58,322 bases of DNA from Planctomycetales bacterium (GTDB taxonomy: Bacteria; Planctomycetota; Planctomycetia; Pirellulales; Pirellulaceae): positions 1 to 58,322 of the forward strand of contig JAGQPK010000001.1 of the NCBI GenBank assembly GCA_020426755.1. The letters are read 5' to 3'. A model generated the notes under the pieces. It did not search any database. It saw nothing but the letters and a program-made list of their open reading frames with translations, and was not told where the DNA came from. A program made the translations under genes and the position numbers. Of the stretch, positions 8,888 to 18,400 are shown piece by piece. Every line of letters begins with the position of its first letter. Positions within the stretch are counted from its first letter, which is position 1.

Positions 8888-11800
8888 TTAACACGTCGTC
8901 GCGCTCAGTTTGGTATCTGCGGCCATTCGGCGTCGCCGTTGGCAAGCCGTCAGACATGCGACCACGCCGTATCCAATCAGCGTTTGTCCTCGAGGTTCCG
9001 GGACCGCAGCGACGGCGTCCAATACGTAGCCGCCATCTTGAAAGGCGACGACGAGATCACTTGAGCTGAATTCGCGGTCGCCATTCCAATCGCCGGTTCC
9101 CCAGATAGAATTGCCGACGACACCGTCTTCGTACTGACCCGCTCGAAATACTTGTACGAGATCGGAGCTGTCGAAACGGCCGTCACGATTTGCATCGCCA
9201 AAGTAGGTGTGCGCGATTTCCCGAACCCAATAGACGCGGTCCTGTTCATCGACTCGACCGTCGTCATTCACATCGAAGCGGGCGTCCGATCCGCCGCCGG
9301 CGACGGCACTGCTGATGCCGTCGATTTCCAGCGGCGTCGCCAGCAACGTGACGCGACCGGATGTGTAGAGTTGATCGAGATCCCATACTTGCCCTTGCAC
9401 GACGGTGATTGCGTCAAAGGTGGACGTGACGTCGTGCCAATCGAACAATTGCAACGTCGTACCCATCAGGGTCCCAATATCCGCATTCGGCAACGTTCCC
9501 AGTACGAGCGTTCCGGCGAGTTCCGGTTGCGTGGCTGCGAAGCCGATCGTGGATTGCCACGGTTGATCGTCCAGATAGACGACGATGGCCGCGTCGGCAT
9601 CGAATTCGACGTCACCATCGATGCGGATTGAGATCGGCGCGTTACGAACGATCAGCGACTCGCCCGCGGCCAAACGCAGTCCCTCGATCGTGCCATCGGG
9701 AAGTATCGTATTGTCGGTGACGGCTGCGGTCAGAGCGTTCACTTCCAAGCTGGCGCCTCGCAGGTCCGCACGCGTGAGATTTGTGCCGTTGAGCGTCGCT
9801 TGCGTAAGCTGCGCGAACCGTAGGTCGTAATCCGTGAAATCGACATCGGTCAAATCAACTGAGCTCAAAGCGACCGCCGGCAGACTTCGCTGCGCTACGC
9901 TCCGCGTACCACTCAGCAATTCATAATTGAAGCCAGAGGGGAAGGACACGCCAGCGACAATCGCATCGCTAAAGTCGGCTCCTGCCAAGCCGCCCTGCAG
10001 ATTCGCGCCCGTCAAATCCTGTCCGCTAAAATCCCAGGCGCGCATGTCGGAGCCGGCCAAGTTGACACCGCGCAGATCGCGCGACTTATAACTGGCAGTC
10101 GAATACAGTTGCTCTTTCGTGAATCCCGCTTGCGTCGACAGCCAGCTTCCCTGAATCGTGGCGTCGGTGAAGTCGGCATCCGCGATGCGCCAAAAAACGG
10201 AACCAGAAACATCGATACCGCGGAAGTTCCAGCCACTCTGATCCAGCTCCGAAAAGTTGATGCCAATCAAATGGCCTTCGGTATAGCTCGCCGTCGAGTA
10301 CAATTGCTCGCGCGTCAGGTCTCGCGTGCCACTGAAGTCGACGTCATCGATCCGCGCATTGCGAAAACTGGCGCCGGCCACGAAGCTCGATCGCAGGCGC
10401 GCGTGACGTAAGTCTTGATCGTCGAAGTTCCAACCCTGCAGCATGCCCGACAACTGAATCGAAGTGAGGTCCTTCGCCTGATAGCTGGCCGTCTCGTAAA
10501 ACTGGTCGGTCGTCCAAGGATAACTACCGAGATAACTCGTGATGTACGCGCCATTGATCCGGGCACCGGCAAAACTTGATCCGGTCACGATTGACCCACG
10601 CAGATCGGCGCCGGTCAGGTCTTGTTGGGAAAAGTCCCAGCCGTTCAGGGGCACATCCCTGAAGATCATGCCGCTCAAGTCGTGGTCTTGGTAACTGCGA
10701 CTCGCATAGAGCTGTGTGGCCCGCAATCCGCTGCTCGAAAAGTCGACATCATTCAACGTGGCGCCGGCAAACGACACGTTCGTCAGTTGTGCGAATGAGA
10801 AGTTAGCGCCCCGCAAGTCTTGCCCGGCAAAACTCCATCCGGTCAGATCATTTACCGCGAGATTGATCGCCCCGAGCTGATGGTCGGCGTAGCTGGCCGT
10901 GGAATAAATCTGCGAAGCAGTCAAACCAACTCGCGTCTGCCCGCGGAAGTTGGCGCCGTTGATTTGGGCTCCAGTGAATGTCGTACCTGCCAACGATCCC
11001 GACTCAAAGTTCACATTCGTCAAGTTGGCGCCATCAAAGCGCGCGAGCTGTAATTCACTGACGAAGCGGGCATTCGTAAGATCCTGTCCCTGAAAATCCC
11101 AGCCGGCCATCGAGTAGCGATAATTCTGCATGCCACGCAAGTTGTGTTCGGTATAGCTGCGCGTCGAATAGAGCTGCTCCTGGCTCAAGGGAGCAACCGC
11201 ACCCTCGATGATTGCATTCGTAAAATCGGCGCCCTCAACTTCGTACAGAGCGGCGTTCGTTAAATCGGCGTTTCGAAAGTTGGTGCCGTTTGTCGAGGAA
11301 AACAGGAGGTCCGCACCGCGGAGGCTCTGACCGGAGAAATCGAATCCTTGCAGGTTCATGCCGAATAGTTGCACTCCCGCCAAGTCATGCTGTCGATAGC
11401 TGGCGGTTGTCTTCAATGTTTGTGGATCGAAGTTTTGTGGGTAGTAGAAACGCGCTCCGCCGATCAGGGCGTCGGTGAAATTAGTACCGTTCAAGTTGGC
11501 CTGATCCAGAATCGCTCCACGCAGATCGGCACCGCGCAGCGATGCCTGAGTCAACGTCGTCATATTGAGATACACATTCGACAGGTCGGCACCGCTCAAG
11601 TTGGCACTGCTCAGATTTGTCACTGTGAACGTCGATCCATCCAAATTGAATCCGGACAGATCAATGCCTGCCAGGTCCAGCGAACCAAGGCCGACTCCCA
11701 CCAACGCGCGCTGTTGATAGTCGCGCGTCGACGCGAGCTGTGTACGGGACAAGTGACTGGCATCGAACTGGGCAAACGCGATCGTCGCATTGGTAAAGTC

Positions 11801-14800
11801 AGCGCGCTCGACGTTCGACGAAATGAACCAAGCGCCGCTCAGGTCTTGATCCTTGAAGTTCCAGTTGGTCAAATTGTTTTCAGACAGCACCACGCCGCGC
11901 ATCTGCTTGTCTTGATAGCTTTGCGTGCTGTAGATCATCGAGGCCGTCAAGCCAGTCGAGGTCGCTTGGGTGAATGTCGCGCCTTCAATCAGCGCTCCCT
12001 GCAGGTTCGTCGTGTTGTCGAACTGCGTGCGCGAGAAGCTCGCCAGCCGCAGGTCGGCGCCAGTGAGTTGAGCACCACGCAAGTTGGCCGACGCGAAGAT
12101 GGTGGAGCGGGCCTTGACACTCGTGAGATTGGCGCCCTGCAAGTCTGCCTGCGAGAATTGAGTCGTGTTCAGGTCAGCACCGACCAGGTTGGCGCCGTCC
12201 AATTGCGAACGTTCAAACGACGTCAATGTCAGGTCGATGCCCTGCAGATTGACGTTCGAGAGGTCGAGTCCGATGAACTGAATCCCGGCGAGTCGCCGTT
12301 GAGCGTAACTTGCGGTGGACATCAGTTGCGCGGCCGTTAATCCCGTCCCATTCAGATTGACATCCTTAATAATCGCATCTCGAAAGTTGGCCTGGCTCAC
12401 GTCACCGCCGGCGAACTGAGCGCCCGTCAGATTGGCACCCGTAAAGTCGGCGCGTCCCAGCACGGCGTCGTACAACGTCGCGTCGATCAGACTTGCCAGA
12501 CGGAAGTCGGACTGATCAAGCTTCGTTCCGTTGAGATTCGCTCGGTCAAGAATCTGGCCGGAGAAGTTCCATCCACGCAGGTCATTGCCTGTCAGGTTGA
12601 TCTCCGACAACTGCTGCGCGGCGTAACTGGCTGTGCTGTAAAGCTGTGCAGCAGTAAAGCCGCCATTCGTTGCCCGCGTCAAATCGGCGCGAGTGAGCGC
12701 CGCTCCCGTGAAATCGGCACCGCTGAGCTGACTGTTATCCAGTCGGCTGTCGGTGAGGTTCGCGTTGCGTAGATTGGCGCCACTCAGATTGGATTGAAAG
12801 AATACCGTTTGACTCAGATTGGAATTCTCAAACGAGGCGCCGCTGAAATCGGCTTGCTGCATCTGCGTGCGACGCATGTCGGCGTTTGCAAAATTGATGT
12901 TAGGCAATGCGAGCGAAGAAAAGCTCATGTCACGCAGATTGCCGCTAGGATAAGTCGCCGTCGCATAGAACATGTTGGGCGTCAGCCCGCTTACTCCAGT
13001 GAACTGCGCCCCATCAATCCGCGCATTATCAAGCGTCACGCCGGTGAGATCGGCGCCATAGAAACCTGCACCGCGCAGATCGGCGCCGCTTAGATTGGCA
13101 TGGGTCAGGTCCACGTCAAATAACGCGGTCTGCTGAAAGTCGGCCGATTGGAGTGAAGCATTGACAAACTTCGCAGACTGCAATTGCATGCCGGCGAAGT
13201 CGGCTCCGTGCAAATCATTGTCGGACAGGTCGATGCCCTGAAGTTGGCGGTACCAACGGAAGTTCTGCGTCGCATAGAGCTGATCAAGCGTCAAGCCCCG
13301 GGATGTCGTGCCCGCCAATGATACGTTCGATAGCGTGGCGTTGTCGAAGTTGGCCGATCCCAATTGCGACTGATTCAGCTGGATACCGTTGAGAAAGATC
13401 CCCGCGAAGTTCCAACCCGACAGATCGTTTTCCGACAAGTCCATCCAGTGCAATTCGCGACTCTTATAAGATTGGCTCGAGGCAAGCTGAGCGGCAGTGA
13501 AGCCTCCAGCCGTCGTATTGCGGAACGACGCGTAATCGACGAGTGCGTTCTCGAAGCTGGCACCTGCGAGTTGACTGTTGTCGAATCTCGATTCGGTCAA
13601 CCGTTGTTGCCCGAAGTTCCAGTCGCGCAGGTCGTTTCCGCTGAGATCGATGCCTTGCAACACTTGTCGACCATAATCGTAAGTAGAATAGAATTGCGTC
13701 GCGGTGAAGCCCGTCAAGTTAGCAAGTGTGCTCTGATGGATCTCCGCATTCTGGAAGCTCGCGCCGGTCACGTTCGCGCCGGTCAAGTCGGCGCCAATCA
13801 GGAGCGTTTCAAGCTTGGCGTCGCGCAGATTTGCGCCGGCCAGCAGCGTGCGGGTCAACGTGGTGCCGGTAAAGTCGCTGCCAGATAGATTGAATCCGTT
13901 CAGATCCCAGTCGTGCAGTTGACTGTTCGTCAGGTTCATCGCGTGCAAGTCGCGCCGCTGCTGGTTCGCCGTCGTGACGAACTGCTCCATCGCAATGCCG
14001 ATTCCCAACACGCCGGGAAGCTGACTGCCCGTGAGATCGGCACCGGTCAGATTCGCGCCTGTGAACTTCGCGTTTGTCAAATTGCTGTCGACCAATACGC
14101 TGCCGCTCAGATTGCCGTTCGTGAAGTCGGCTGCGAACAAATTGGTGCCGCGAAAGTTCGTGTTCGAAAGATTCGAGCCCGTGAACTTAGCATTCTGCAT
14201 AGAGAGGTGGGACAAATCCCAGTTCACCATTTGGTTGTTGGAAAAGTTCACGGCAGACAACTCTCCGAGCGCGTAGCTGCCAGTTGAGCGGATCATCGCC
14301 TGCGTCAGTCCACGCGCGGTCGTGCCGTTGAAGTTCGCTTGTGCGATACTCGCGCCCAGCAGATTCGCATCGGTGAACGTCGCATTCGAAAAGTTGGCCG
14401 AGTCGAAGATCGAGTCCGAAAGGTCAGCGCCGGACAGATTCGCATTTTGATAGCTGCCACTACGGGCGACCAGCCGATTCAGTTCCACGCCGCTGAGGTT
14501 TGCTCGGTCGGCGATGACGCGAGTCAGATCGGCGACGCCGAAGGTGGCGCCGCGCAGGTCCGCATCGCTGAAGTTGGTCCGGTCCAGGTCGGTCTCTTCA
14601 AAGTTCGCGTTCCTGCCGTCGATGCCGACGAGCGAAGCGTTGGCCAGGTTTTGTCGCGAGAAATCCCAGCCCGCCAGATTCAGCGTGTCGAAGATCATAC
14701 CGGAAAGGTCTCGCAGGCCATAGTTCTTCGTCGCATACAACTGCTGCGCTGCGAGATTCGCACCGGTGAAGTTGACGCGCCCGACATCCGCGCGATCGAA

Positions 14801-15157
14801 TACTGTGTTCGTCAGATTCGCGCGACCTAACTGCGCACCTCGAAGCGTTGCGTCGGCAAGTGAGCTGTCGCTGAAGTTCGCATCGGTGAGTGTCGCGGAG
14901 GTGAAGTCCGCGAAGACAAAGCTACTTTGCGAGGCATTGGCACCGTTCAGTCGAGCCGAACGAAGATTGGCGTAATCCAAGGTGTGCTCACCCGAGAAGC
15001 CGCTGAGATCGACGCCCGGTGCAACCTTGACGTTCTCCGTTCCCGGAATGACCTGACCAGTACTCCAATTGACAATCTGTGCCTGGAGAGAATGGGAAGC
15101 GAAAACGAGAAAAACGCATCCGATGCGAAGCAACTGCAATTGCAGCATGCGAACCAT
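8888..15157 (-). CDS. Giant pentapeptide-repeat secreted protein (PEP-CTERM)
   Basis: This 2089-aa protein begins with a signal peptide (cleavage near SLQAQ). The body is pentapeptide repeats (A-D/N-L/F-x-x), for example GANLTGADLTGS and NADLTNAALYE, which fold as a right-handed quadrilateral beta-helix. They are interrupted about 19 times by a module of roughly 30 residues of the form LYSTASY....L.GI.LS.NDL.GWNF.GQDL, giving a higher-order period of about 60-120 residues. The last 250 residues have a beta-rich cap, three EF-type loops (DVNDDGRVDEQD, DANRDGRFDSSD, DWNGDREFSSSD) and a VPEP signal ending in an arginine cluster. The role is not known; an elongated surface fibre or adhesin is an inference. 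It is divergent from the 15443 gene across a 285-bp intergenic region. Confidence 0.92.
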   Translation of the reverse strand: MVRMLQLQLLRIGCVFLVFASHSLQAQIVNWSTGQVIPGTENVKVAPGVDLSGFSGEHTLDYANLRSARLNGANASQSSFVFADFTSATLTDANFSDSSLADATLRGAQLGRANLTNTVFDRADVGRVNFTGANLAAQQLYATKNYGLRDLSGMIFDTLNLAGWDFSRQNLANASLVGIDGRNANFEETDLDRTNFSDADLRGATFGVADLTRVIADRANLSGVELNRLVARSGSYQNANLSGADLSDSIFDSANFSNATFTDANLLGASIAQANFNGTTARGLTQAMIRSTGSYALGELSAVNFSNNQMVNWDLSHLSMQNAKFTGSNLSNTNFRGTNLFAADFTNGNLSGSVLVDSNLTNAKFTGANLTGADLTGSQLPGVLGIGIAMEQFVTTANQQRRDLHAMNLTNSQLHDWDLNGFNLSGSDFTGTTLTRTLLAGANLRDAKLETLLIGADLTGANVTGASFQNAEIHQSTLANLTGFTATQFYSTYDYGRQVLQGIDLSGNDLRDWNFGQQRLTESRFDNSQLAGASFENALVDYASFRNTTAGGFTAAQLASSQSYKSRELHWMDLSENDLSGWNFAGIFLNGIQLNQSQLGSANFDNATLSNVSLAGTTSRGLTLDQLYATQNFRWYRQLQGIDLSDNDLHGADFAGMQLQSAKFVNASLQSADFQQTALFDVDLTHANLSGADLRGAGFYGADLTGVTLDNARIDGAQFTGVSGLTPNMFYATATYPSGNLRDMSFSSLALPNINFANADMRRTQMQQADFSGASFENSNLSQTVFFQSNLSGANLRNANLTDSRLDNSQLSGADFTGAALTRADLTRATNGGFTAAQLYSTASYAAQQLSEINLTGNDLRGWNFSGQILDRANLNGTKLDQSDFRLASLIDATLYDAVLGRADFTGANLTGAQFAGGDVSQANFRDAIIKDVNLNGTGLTAAQLMSTASYAQRRLAGIQFIGLDLSNVNLQGIDLTLTSFERSQLDGANLVGADLNTTQFSQADLQGANLTSVKARSTIFASANLRGAQLTGADLRLASFSRTQFDNTTNLQGALIEGATFTQATSTGLTASMIYSTQSYQDKQMRGVVLSENNLTNWNFKDQDLSGAWFISSNVERADFTNATIAFAQFDASHLSRTQLASTRDYQQRALVGVGLGSLDLAGIDLSGFNLDGSTFTVTNLSSANLSGADLSNVYLNMTTLTQASLRGADLRGAILDQANLNGTNFTDALIGGARFYYPQNFDPQTLKTTASYRQHDLAGVQLFGMNLQGFDFSGQSLRGADLLFSSTNGTNFRNADLTNAALYEVEGADFTNAIIEGAVAPLSQEQLYSTRSYTEHNLRGMQNYRYSMAGWDFQGQDLTNARFVSELQLARFDGANLTNVNFESGSLAGTTFTGAQINGANFRGQTRVGLTASQIYSTASYADHQLGAINLAVNDLTGWSFAGQDLRGANFSFAQLTNVSFAGATLNDVDFSSSGLRATQLYASRSYQDHDLSGMIFRDVPLNGWDFSQQDLTGADLRGSIVTGSSFAGARINGAYITSYLGSYPWTTDQFYETASYQAKDLTSIQLSGMLQGWNFDDQDLRHARLRSSFVAGASFRNARIDDVDFSGTRDLTREQLYSTASYTEGHLIGINFSELDQSGWNFRGIDVSGSVFWRIADADFTDATIQGSWLSTQAGFTKEQLYSTASYKSRDLRGVNLAGSDMRAWDFSGQDLTGANLQGGLAGADFSDAIVAGVSFPSGFNYELLSGTRSVAQRSLPAVALSSVDLTDVDFTDYDLRFAQLTQATLNGTNLTRADLRGASLEVNALTAAVTDNTILPDGTIEGLRLAAGESLIVRNAPISIRIDGDVEFDADAAIVVYLDDQPWQSTIGFAATQPELAGTLVLGTLPNADIGTLMGTTLQLFDWHDVTSTFDAITVVQGQVWDLDQLYTSGRVTLLATPLEIDGISSAVAGGGSDARFDVNDDGRVDEQDRVYWVREIAHTYFGDANRDGRFDSSDLVQVFRAGQYEDGVVGNSIWGTGDWNGDREFSSSDLVVAFQDGGYVLDAVAAVPEPRGQTLIGYGVVACLTACQRRRRMAADTKLSATTC

Positions 15158-15263
15158 GTTCGGTCCTTGACGACAAACGGCTCAGGGAAATCGCACAACC
15201 ACGACGTTACGTGGCAGCCCGATGGTCGTACATAATTCTTTAGAAGTTAGGCTGCCGTTTTAT

Positions 15264-15290
15264 TTGCGAAAACGCATCATCGACTATAAT
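15264..15290 (+). promoter_or_regulatory. Possible sigma-70-like promoter for the 15443 gene
   Basis: A perfect TATAAT lies at 15285-15290 in an AT-rich stretch of the divergent intergenic region. TTGCGA at 15264-15269 could be a weak -35 box, but the spacing of 15 is short. Planctomycete promoters are poorly defined, so this is a weak call. Confidence 0.3.
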
Positions 15291-15442
15291 CCATTTCTTG
15301 TCTACGAATCCGGTCGAATTACGAAATTCCGAGTATCTCCGGTCAGCTCGTTCAGTATCAAGAACAAGAAAGCTAACTGCCGGCAACGGTTGGCCGATCG
15401 ACAAGCAATTTCAATTCCCAGTGATCGATTGGTGATGACGTC

Positions 15443-18400
15443 ATGGCAGCAAAACGTCGTAGCGCTCGAATGATGGTGGTACTCCTGAGCTGCCTGCTGT
15501 CGACGCGATCACTCAACGCGCAGAGTTCGACTTGGGTGGGGGTCGGCGGGGGCGACTGGTTCGATGCATCCAAGTGGATTGGCCCTATCCCAAGCCAACC
15601 CGGAGATGCCGCTACGTTCATCCGCACGCTGCCGCGTTCCGCCGCGAACGTTCAGTTGGCTGAATCGCTTGCCCTTGGACAGTTGAGCGTACAGACGATC
15701 GCGCCGTTGTCGCTGATTGGGGAAGCGATCACCTTTGACAATATTGACGAGTCGGCGTCGCTAACCGTGCAGGCGGGGGCCGGTAAGCTAACCGTCTCGA
15801 ATCCTATGCAAGTGCCCGGACAATTGGCGGTTCAGGTCGCTGCCGATGCGGCGGGATTGGAACTCCGCGGGCCTTTATCCGGCGCTGGCACGATTCGCTT
15901 TACAGGCGGTGACATTTCTCTGGCCGCCGACAGTCCCGAGTGGCGAGGCACAATCGATTTTCAAGCAGGGCAAGCACGAATTGCAACTGGTGGGGCGCTC
16001 GGCGTAGGCATCCAATCGACTCGCGTCGTATCCGGCGGCACGCTGACTCTCGACGCGCCAATCAACGTGCCGATTGAAATTCGTGAGGGCGCGCGGGTCG
16101 TCGCGAATCAAAACGTCGCCAACGCCGTGCTGGCGGGAGGTAGTTTGGTCGTCAACGTCGACACGAGCGGCTCGCTGCTGGATGCTTCGTCGTCGGGTGG
16201 CACTGTGGAGCTCAACGCCAACTTGACCGCAGACATCCTGTTGCCTGCCAGCAGCAGCGGCACAAGCCTCCTGGTCGCCGTCAAGCAAAACGTCCCCGCG
16301 CCGAACTATGCCGAACGCATGGTGACCGGCCGCGTTGCCATGGCCCCGTCAACTTCGCCCAATCACTTAAGGTTGGGATCGAGCGGCTTTGCTGGAATGG
16401 TTGTGCAAACGCCCCTGTTGAAATCGCGAGGTATCGAGAACGTCGACATTGTCTCCGGCGAAGTACGCATCGATGCCTCGACCGACTACGTGGGACAAAC
16501 GATCGTTGCCAGCGGCGCGAAGCTCGTTGTGCAACATCCGTTTGGTCTCGGTACGAATCGCGGCACCGAAGCGGATGCGACGATCGTGGAAAGTGGTGGC
16601 TGGCTGTCAGTGGGCTCCTCCGTGGCACCTGCCGAAATGATCATTCTGGCAGGCGGACGCTTCACGGGCGCCGGGCGACATGACATTACGATTCGTGGCT
16701 CGGGCATCATTGACGGCAATTTTAATAACCCGGGCCGCATCAGTGGTGAGGGCGAACTGGCGATACTCGATGGCGAACTGGCTGGCCCCGTGGATTTCCG
16801 CGGCCAGATTTTGGTTACCGGTCGCAGCAGTGAACAGTCGCCCGGCATCGTGCAAGTCAACACGCCGACAGGCTTTGGTGGCGGTGCGCAACCCGTCGTC
16901 GTGCTCGGCGGTCACTTGCGCATGCACGCTCAACCCACCAATCCCATTCACTTGGAAAGTGGTGTCGTTGAACTGGATCTGCCGCACTATGAAGGCGAGT
17001 TGCGGGTGCGGGGAGGATCGTTGGCGACGACCCCCGTCTCGAACGTGTATCGACCTGTCAACGTCGACTCGGTGCTGATGATCGACGGAACCGATGTTCA
17101 ATTGCGTGGCCATGCATCGGCGCCGCTCGTGCTCAACGGTTCCGTGACCAGTACACACGATCTCGAGTTGCAGCACGACGTCACCGTAAACGGGCAGTTG
17201 ACCGTGCAGGGCAACCTGCGTGTGACGCAAGGCGCGGTCGATTTCTACTCGCAGCCCGACTTGACCGGCAGCCTCATCGTATCGAAGGTGATCGGCGTTG
17301 GAGGCGCTGCGATTGTCCATCAGGACATGCGACTGCCCATTGTGATCCGCAACGGCTCGTTGGAAACAGCCGGCGGGGCAGTCGTCTCCAGCGCCTCGCC
17401 AACGCTCAAGTTTTTCGGCGGCTACCTCAATGCCGCGTTGGGGGACACGGACGTTGTGGAAAAGAGCCGCGAAGGCGAATTGACGATTGCGGGTATGGGT
17501 GGCACGAGCGCAGAGCTGATCGTGCGCGAAGGAATTGTCTCGGTCGAACAGGCAAGCGCTTTAGGCGACCAACGCGGCGGAATTACGATTGCCAGCCCGA
17601 AGAACGCGCTCGTGCAGTTGAAATCGTCGTCAGCCGACAACCCGCCCTACCAGGATTCCATCCGTTTGGGAAATAGCAGCGGATACAATCGGCAAGGAAG
17701 CCTACTGCTGGCCGCCGGCGGTCCGACCGAACTACAAGGTGACATCGACCTGGGCGACGTCGGATCGATTGTTCGCGTCGAGTCCCGGACCTGGCCGTTT
17801 ACAATGAGTGGCACCATCAGCGGAGGTGACTTCAGTCTGGTCGGCGAGGGTACGCTGCAATTGACCGCTCCCGCACTCTACGAGGGCGCGACGGTCATCG
17901 GCGAGACGGTCTTGGGGAGTCCTCGACTGCTGATGAGCGGCGACGCGCGGCTGGAACGCACCTCGCGAATCGAGTTGGCTCAGCGCGGCAGTCTGTTGCT
18001 CGACAAGGACTCGACAGTTGCCAGCGACATGTTGCCGGATAACGCACCGTTGTACTTGGCGGGAGGAGAATTGGGTTTGCGAGTCGGCTCGATTCTCGCC
18101 GCTGCCCACGAACACCTAGGGCCGCTGGAATTGCAATCCGGAGCGTCGGCGCTGACGATCGAATCGCCGCTGGCCGCTCAGGCCGGAACGCTGGAATTCG
18201 CCGAACTCCGCCGCGAACCCGGCGCGAGTGTGATTTTCAACGATCAGCAACAAGCAGGGCGGCTGGGTGGCAGTGGGCCCCTCGACGGTCGCATCCTCTT
18301 CAATAACCTGAGTGCATCAACGTCCCCTACCGAGATCATGGGCTCCTGGGCTCTGATTGCGACGGGCGGCGAGATCGATTTTGCCACGTACGGCGAACAG

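Noticed and set aside
11369..12340. Long plus-strand frame (323 codons) opposite the pentapeptide gene
   Set aside because: The repetitive antisense composition follows the pentapeptide codon pattern; there is no independent support.
8888..15157. Regular short DNA repeats suggesting a CRISPR array
   Set aside because: They are codon-level pentapeptide repeats in a continuous reading frame, not spaced identical repeats.
15435..15442. TGACGTCA palindrome just before the 15443 start
   Set aside because: A single 8-bp palindrome is expected by chance and no regulator is suggested.
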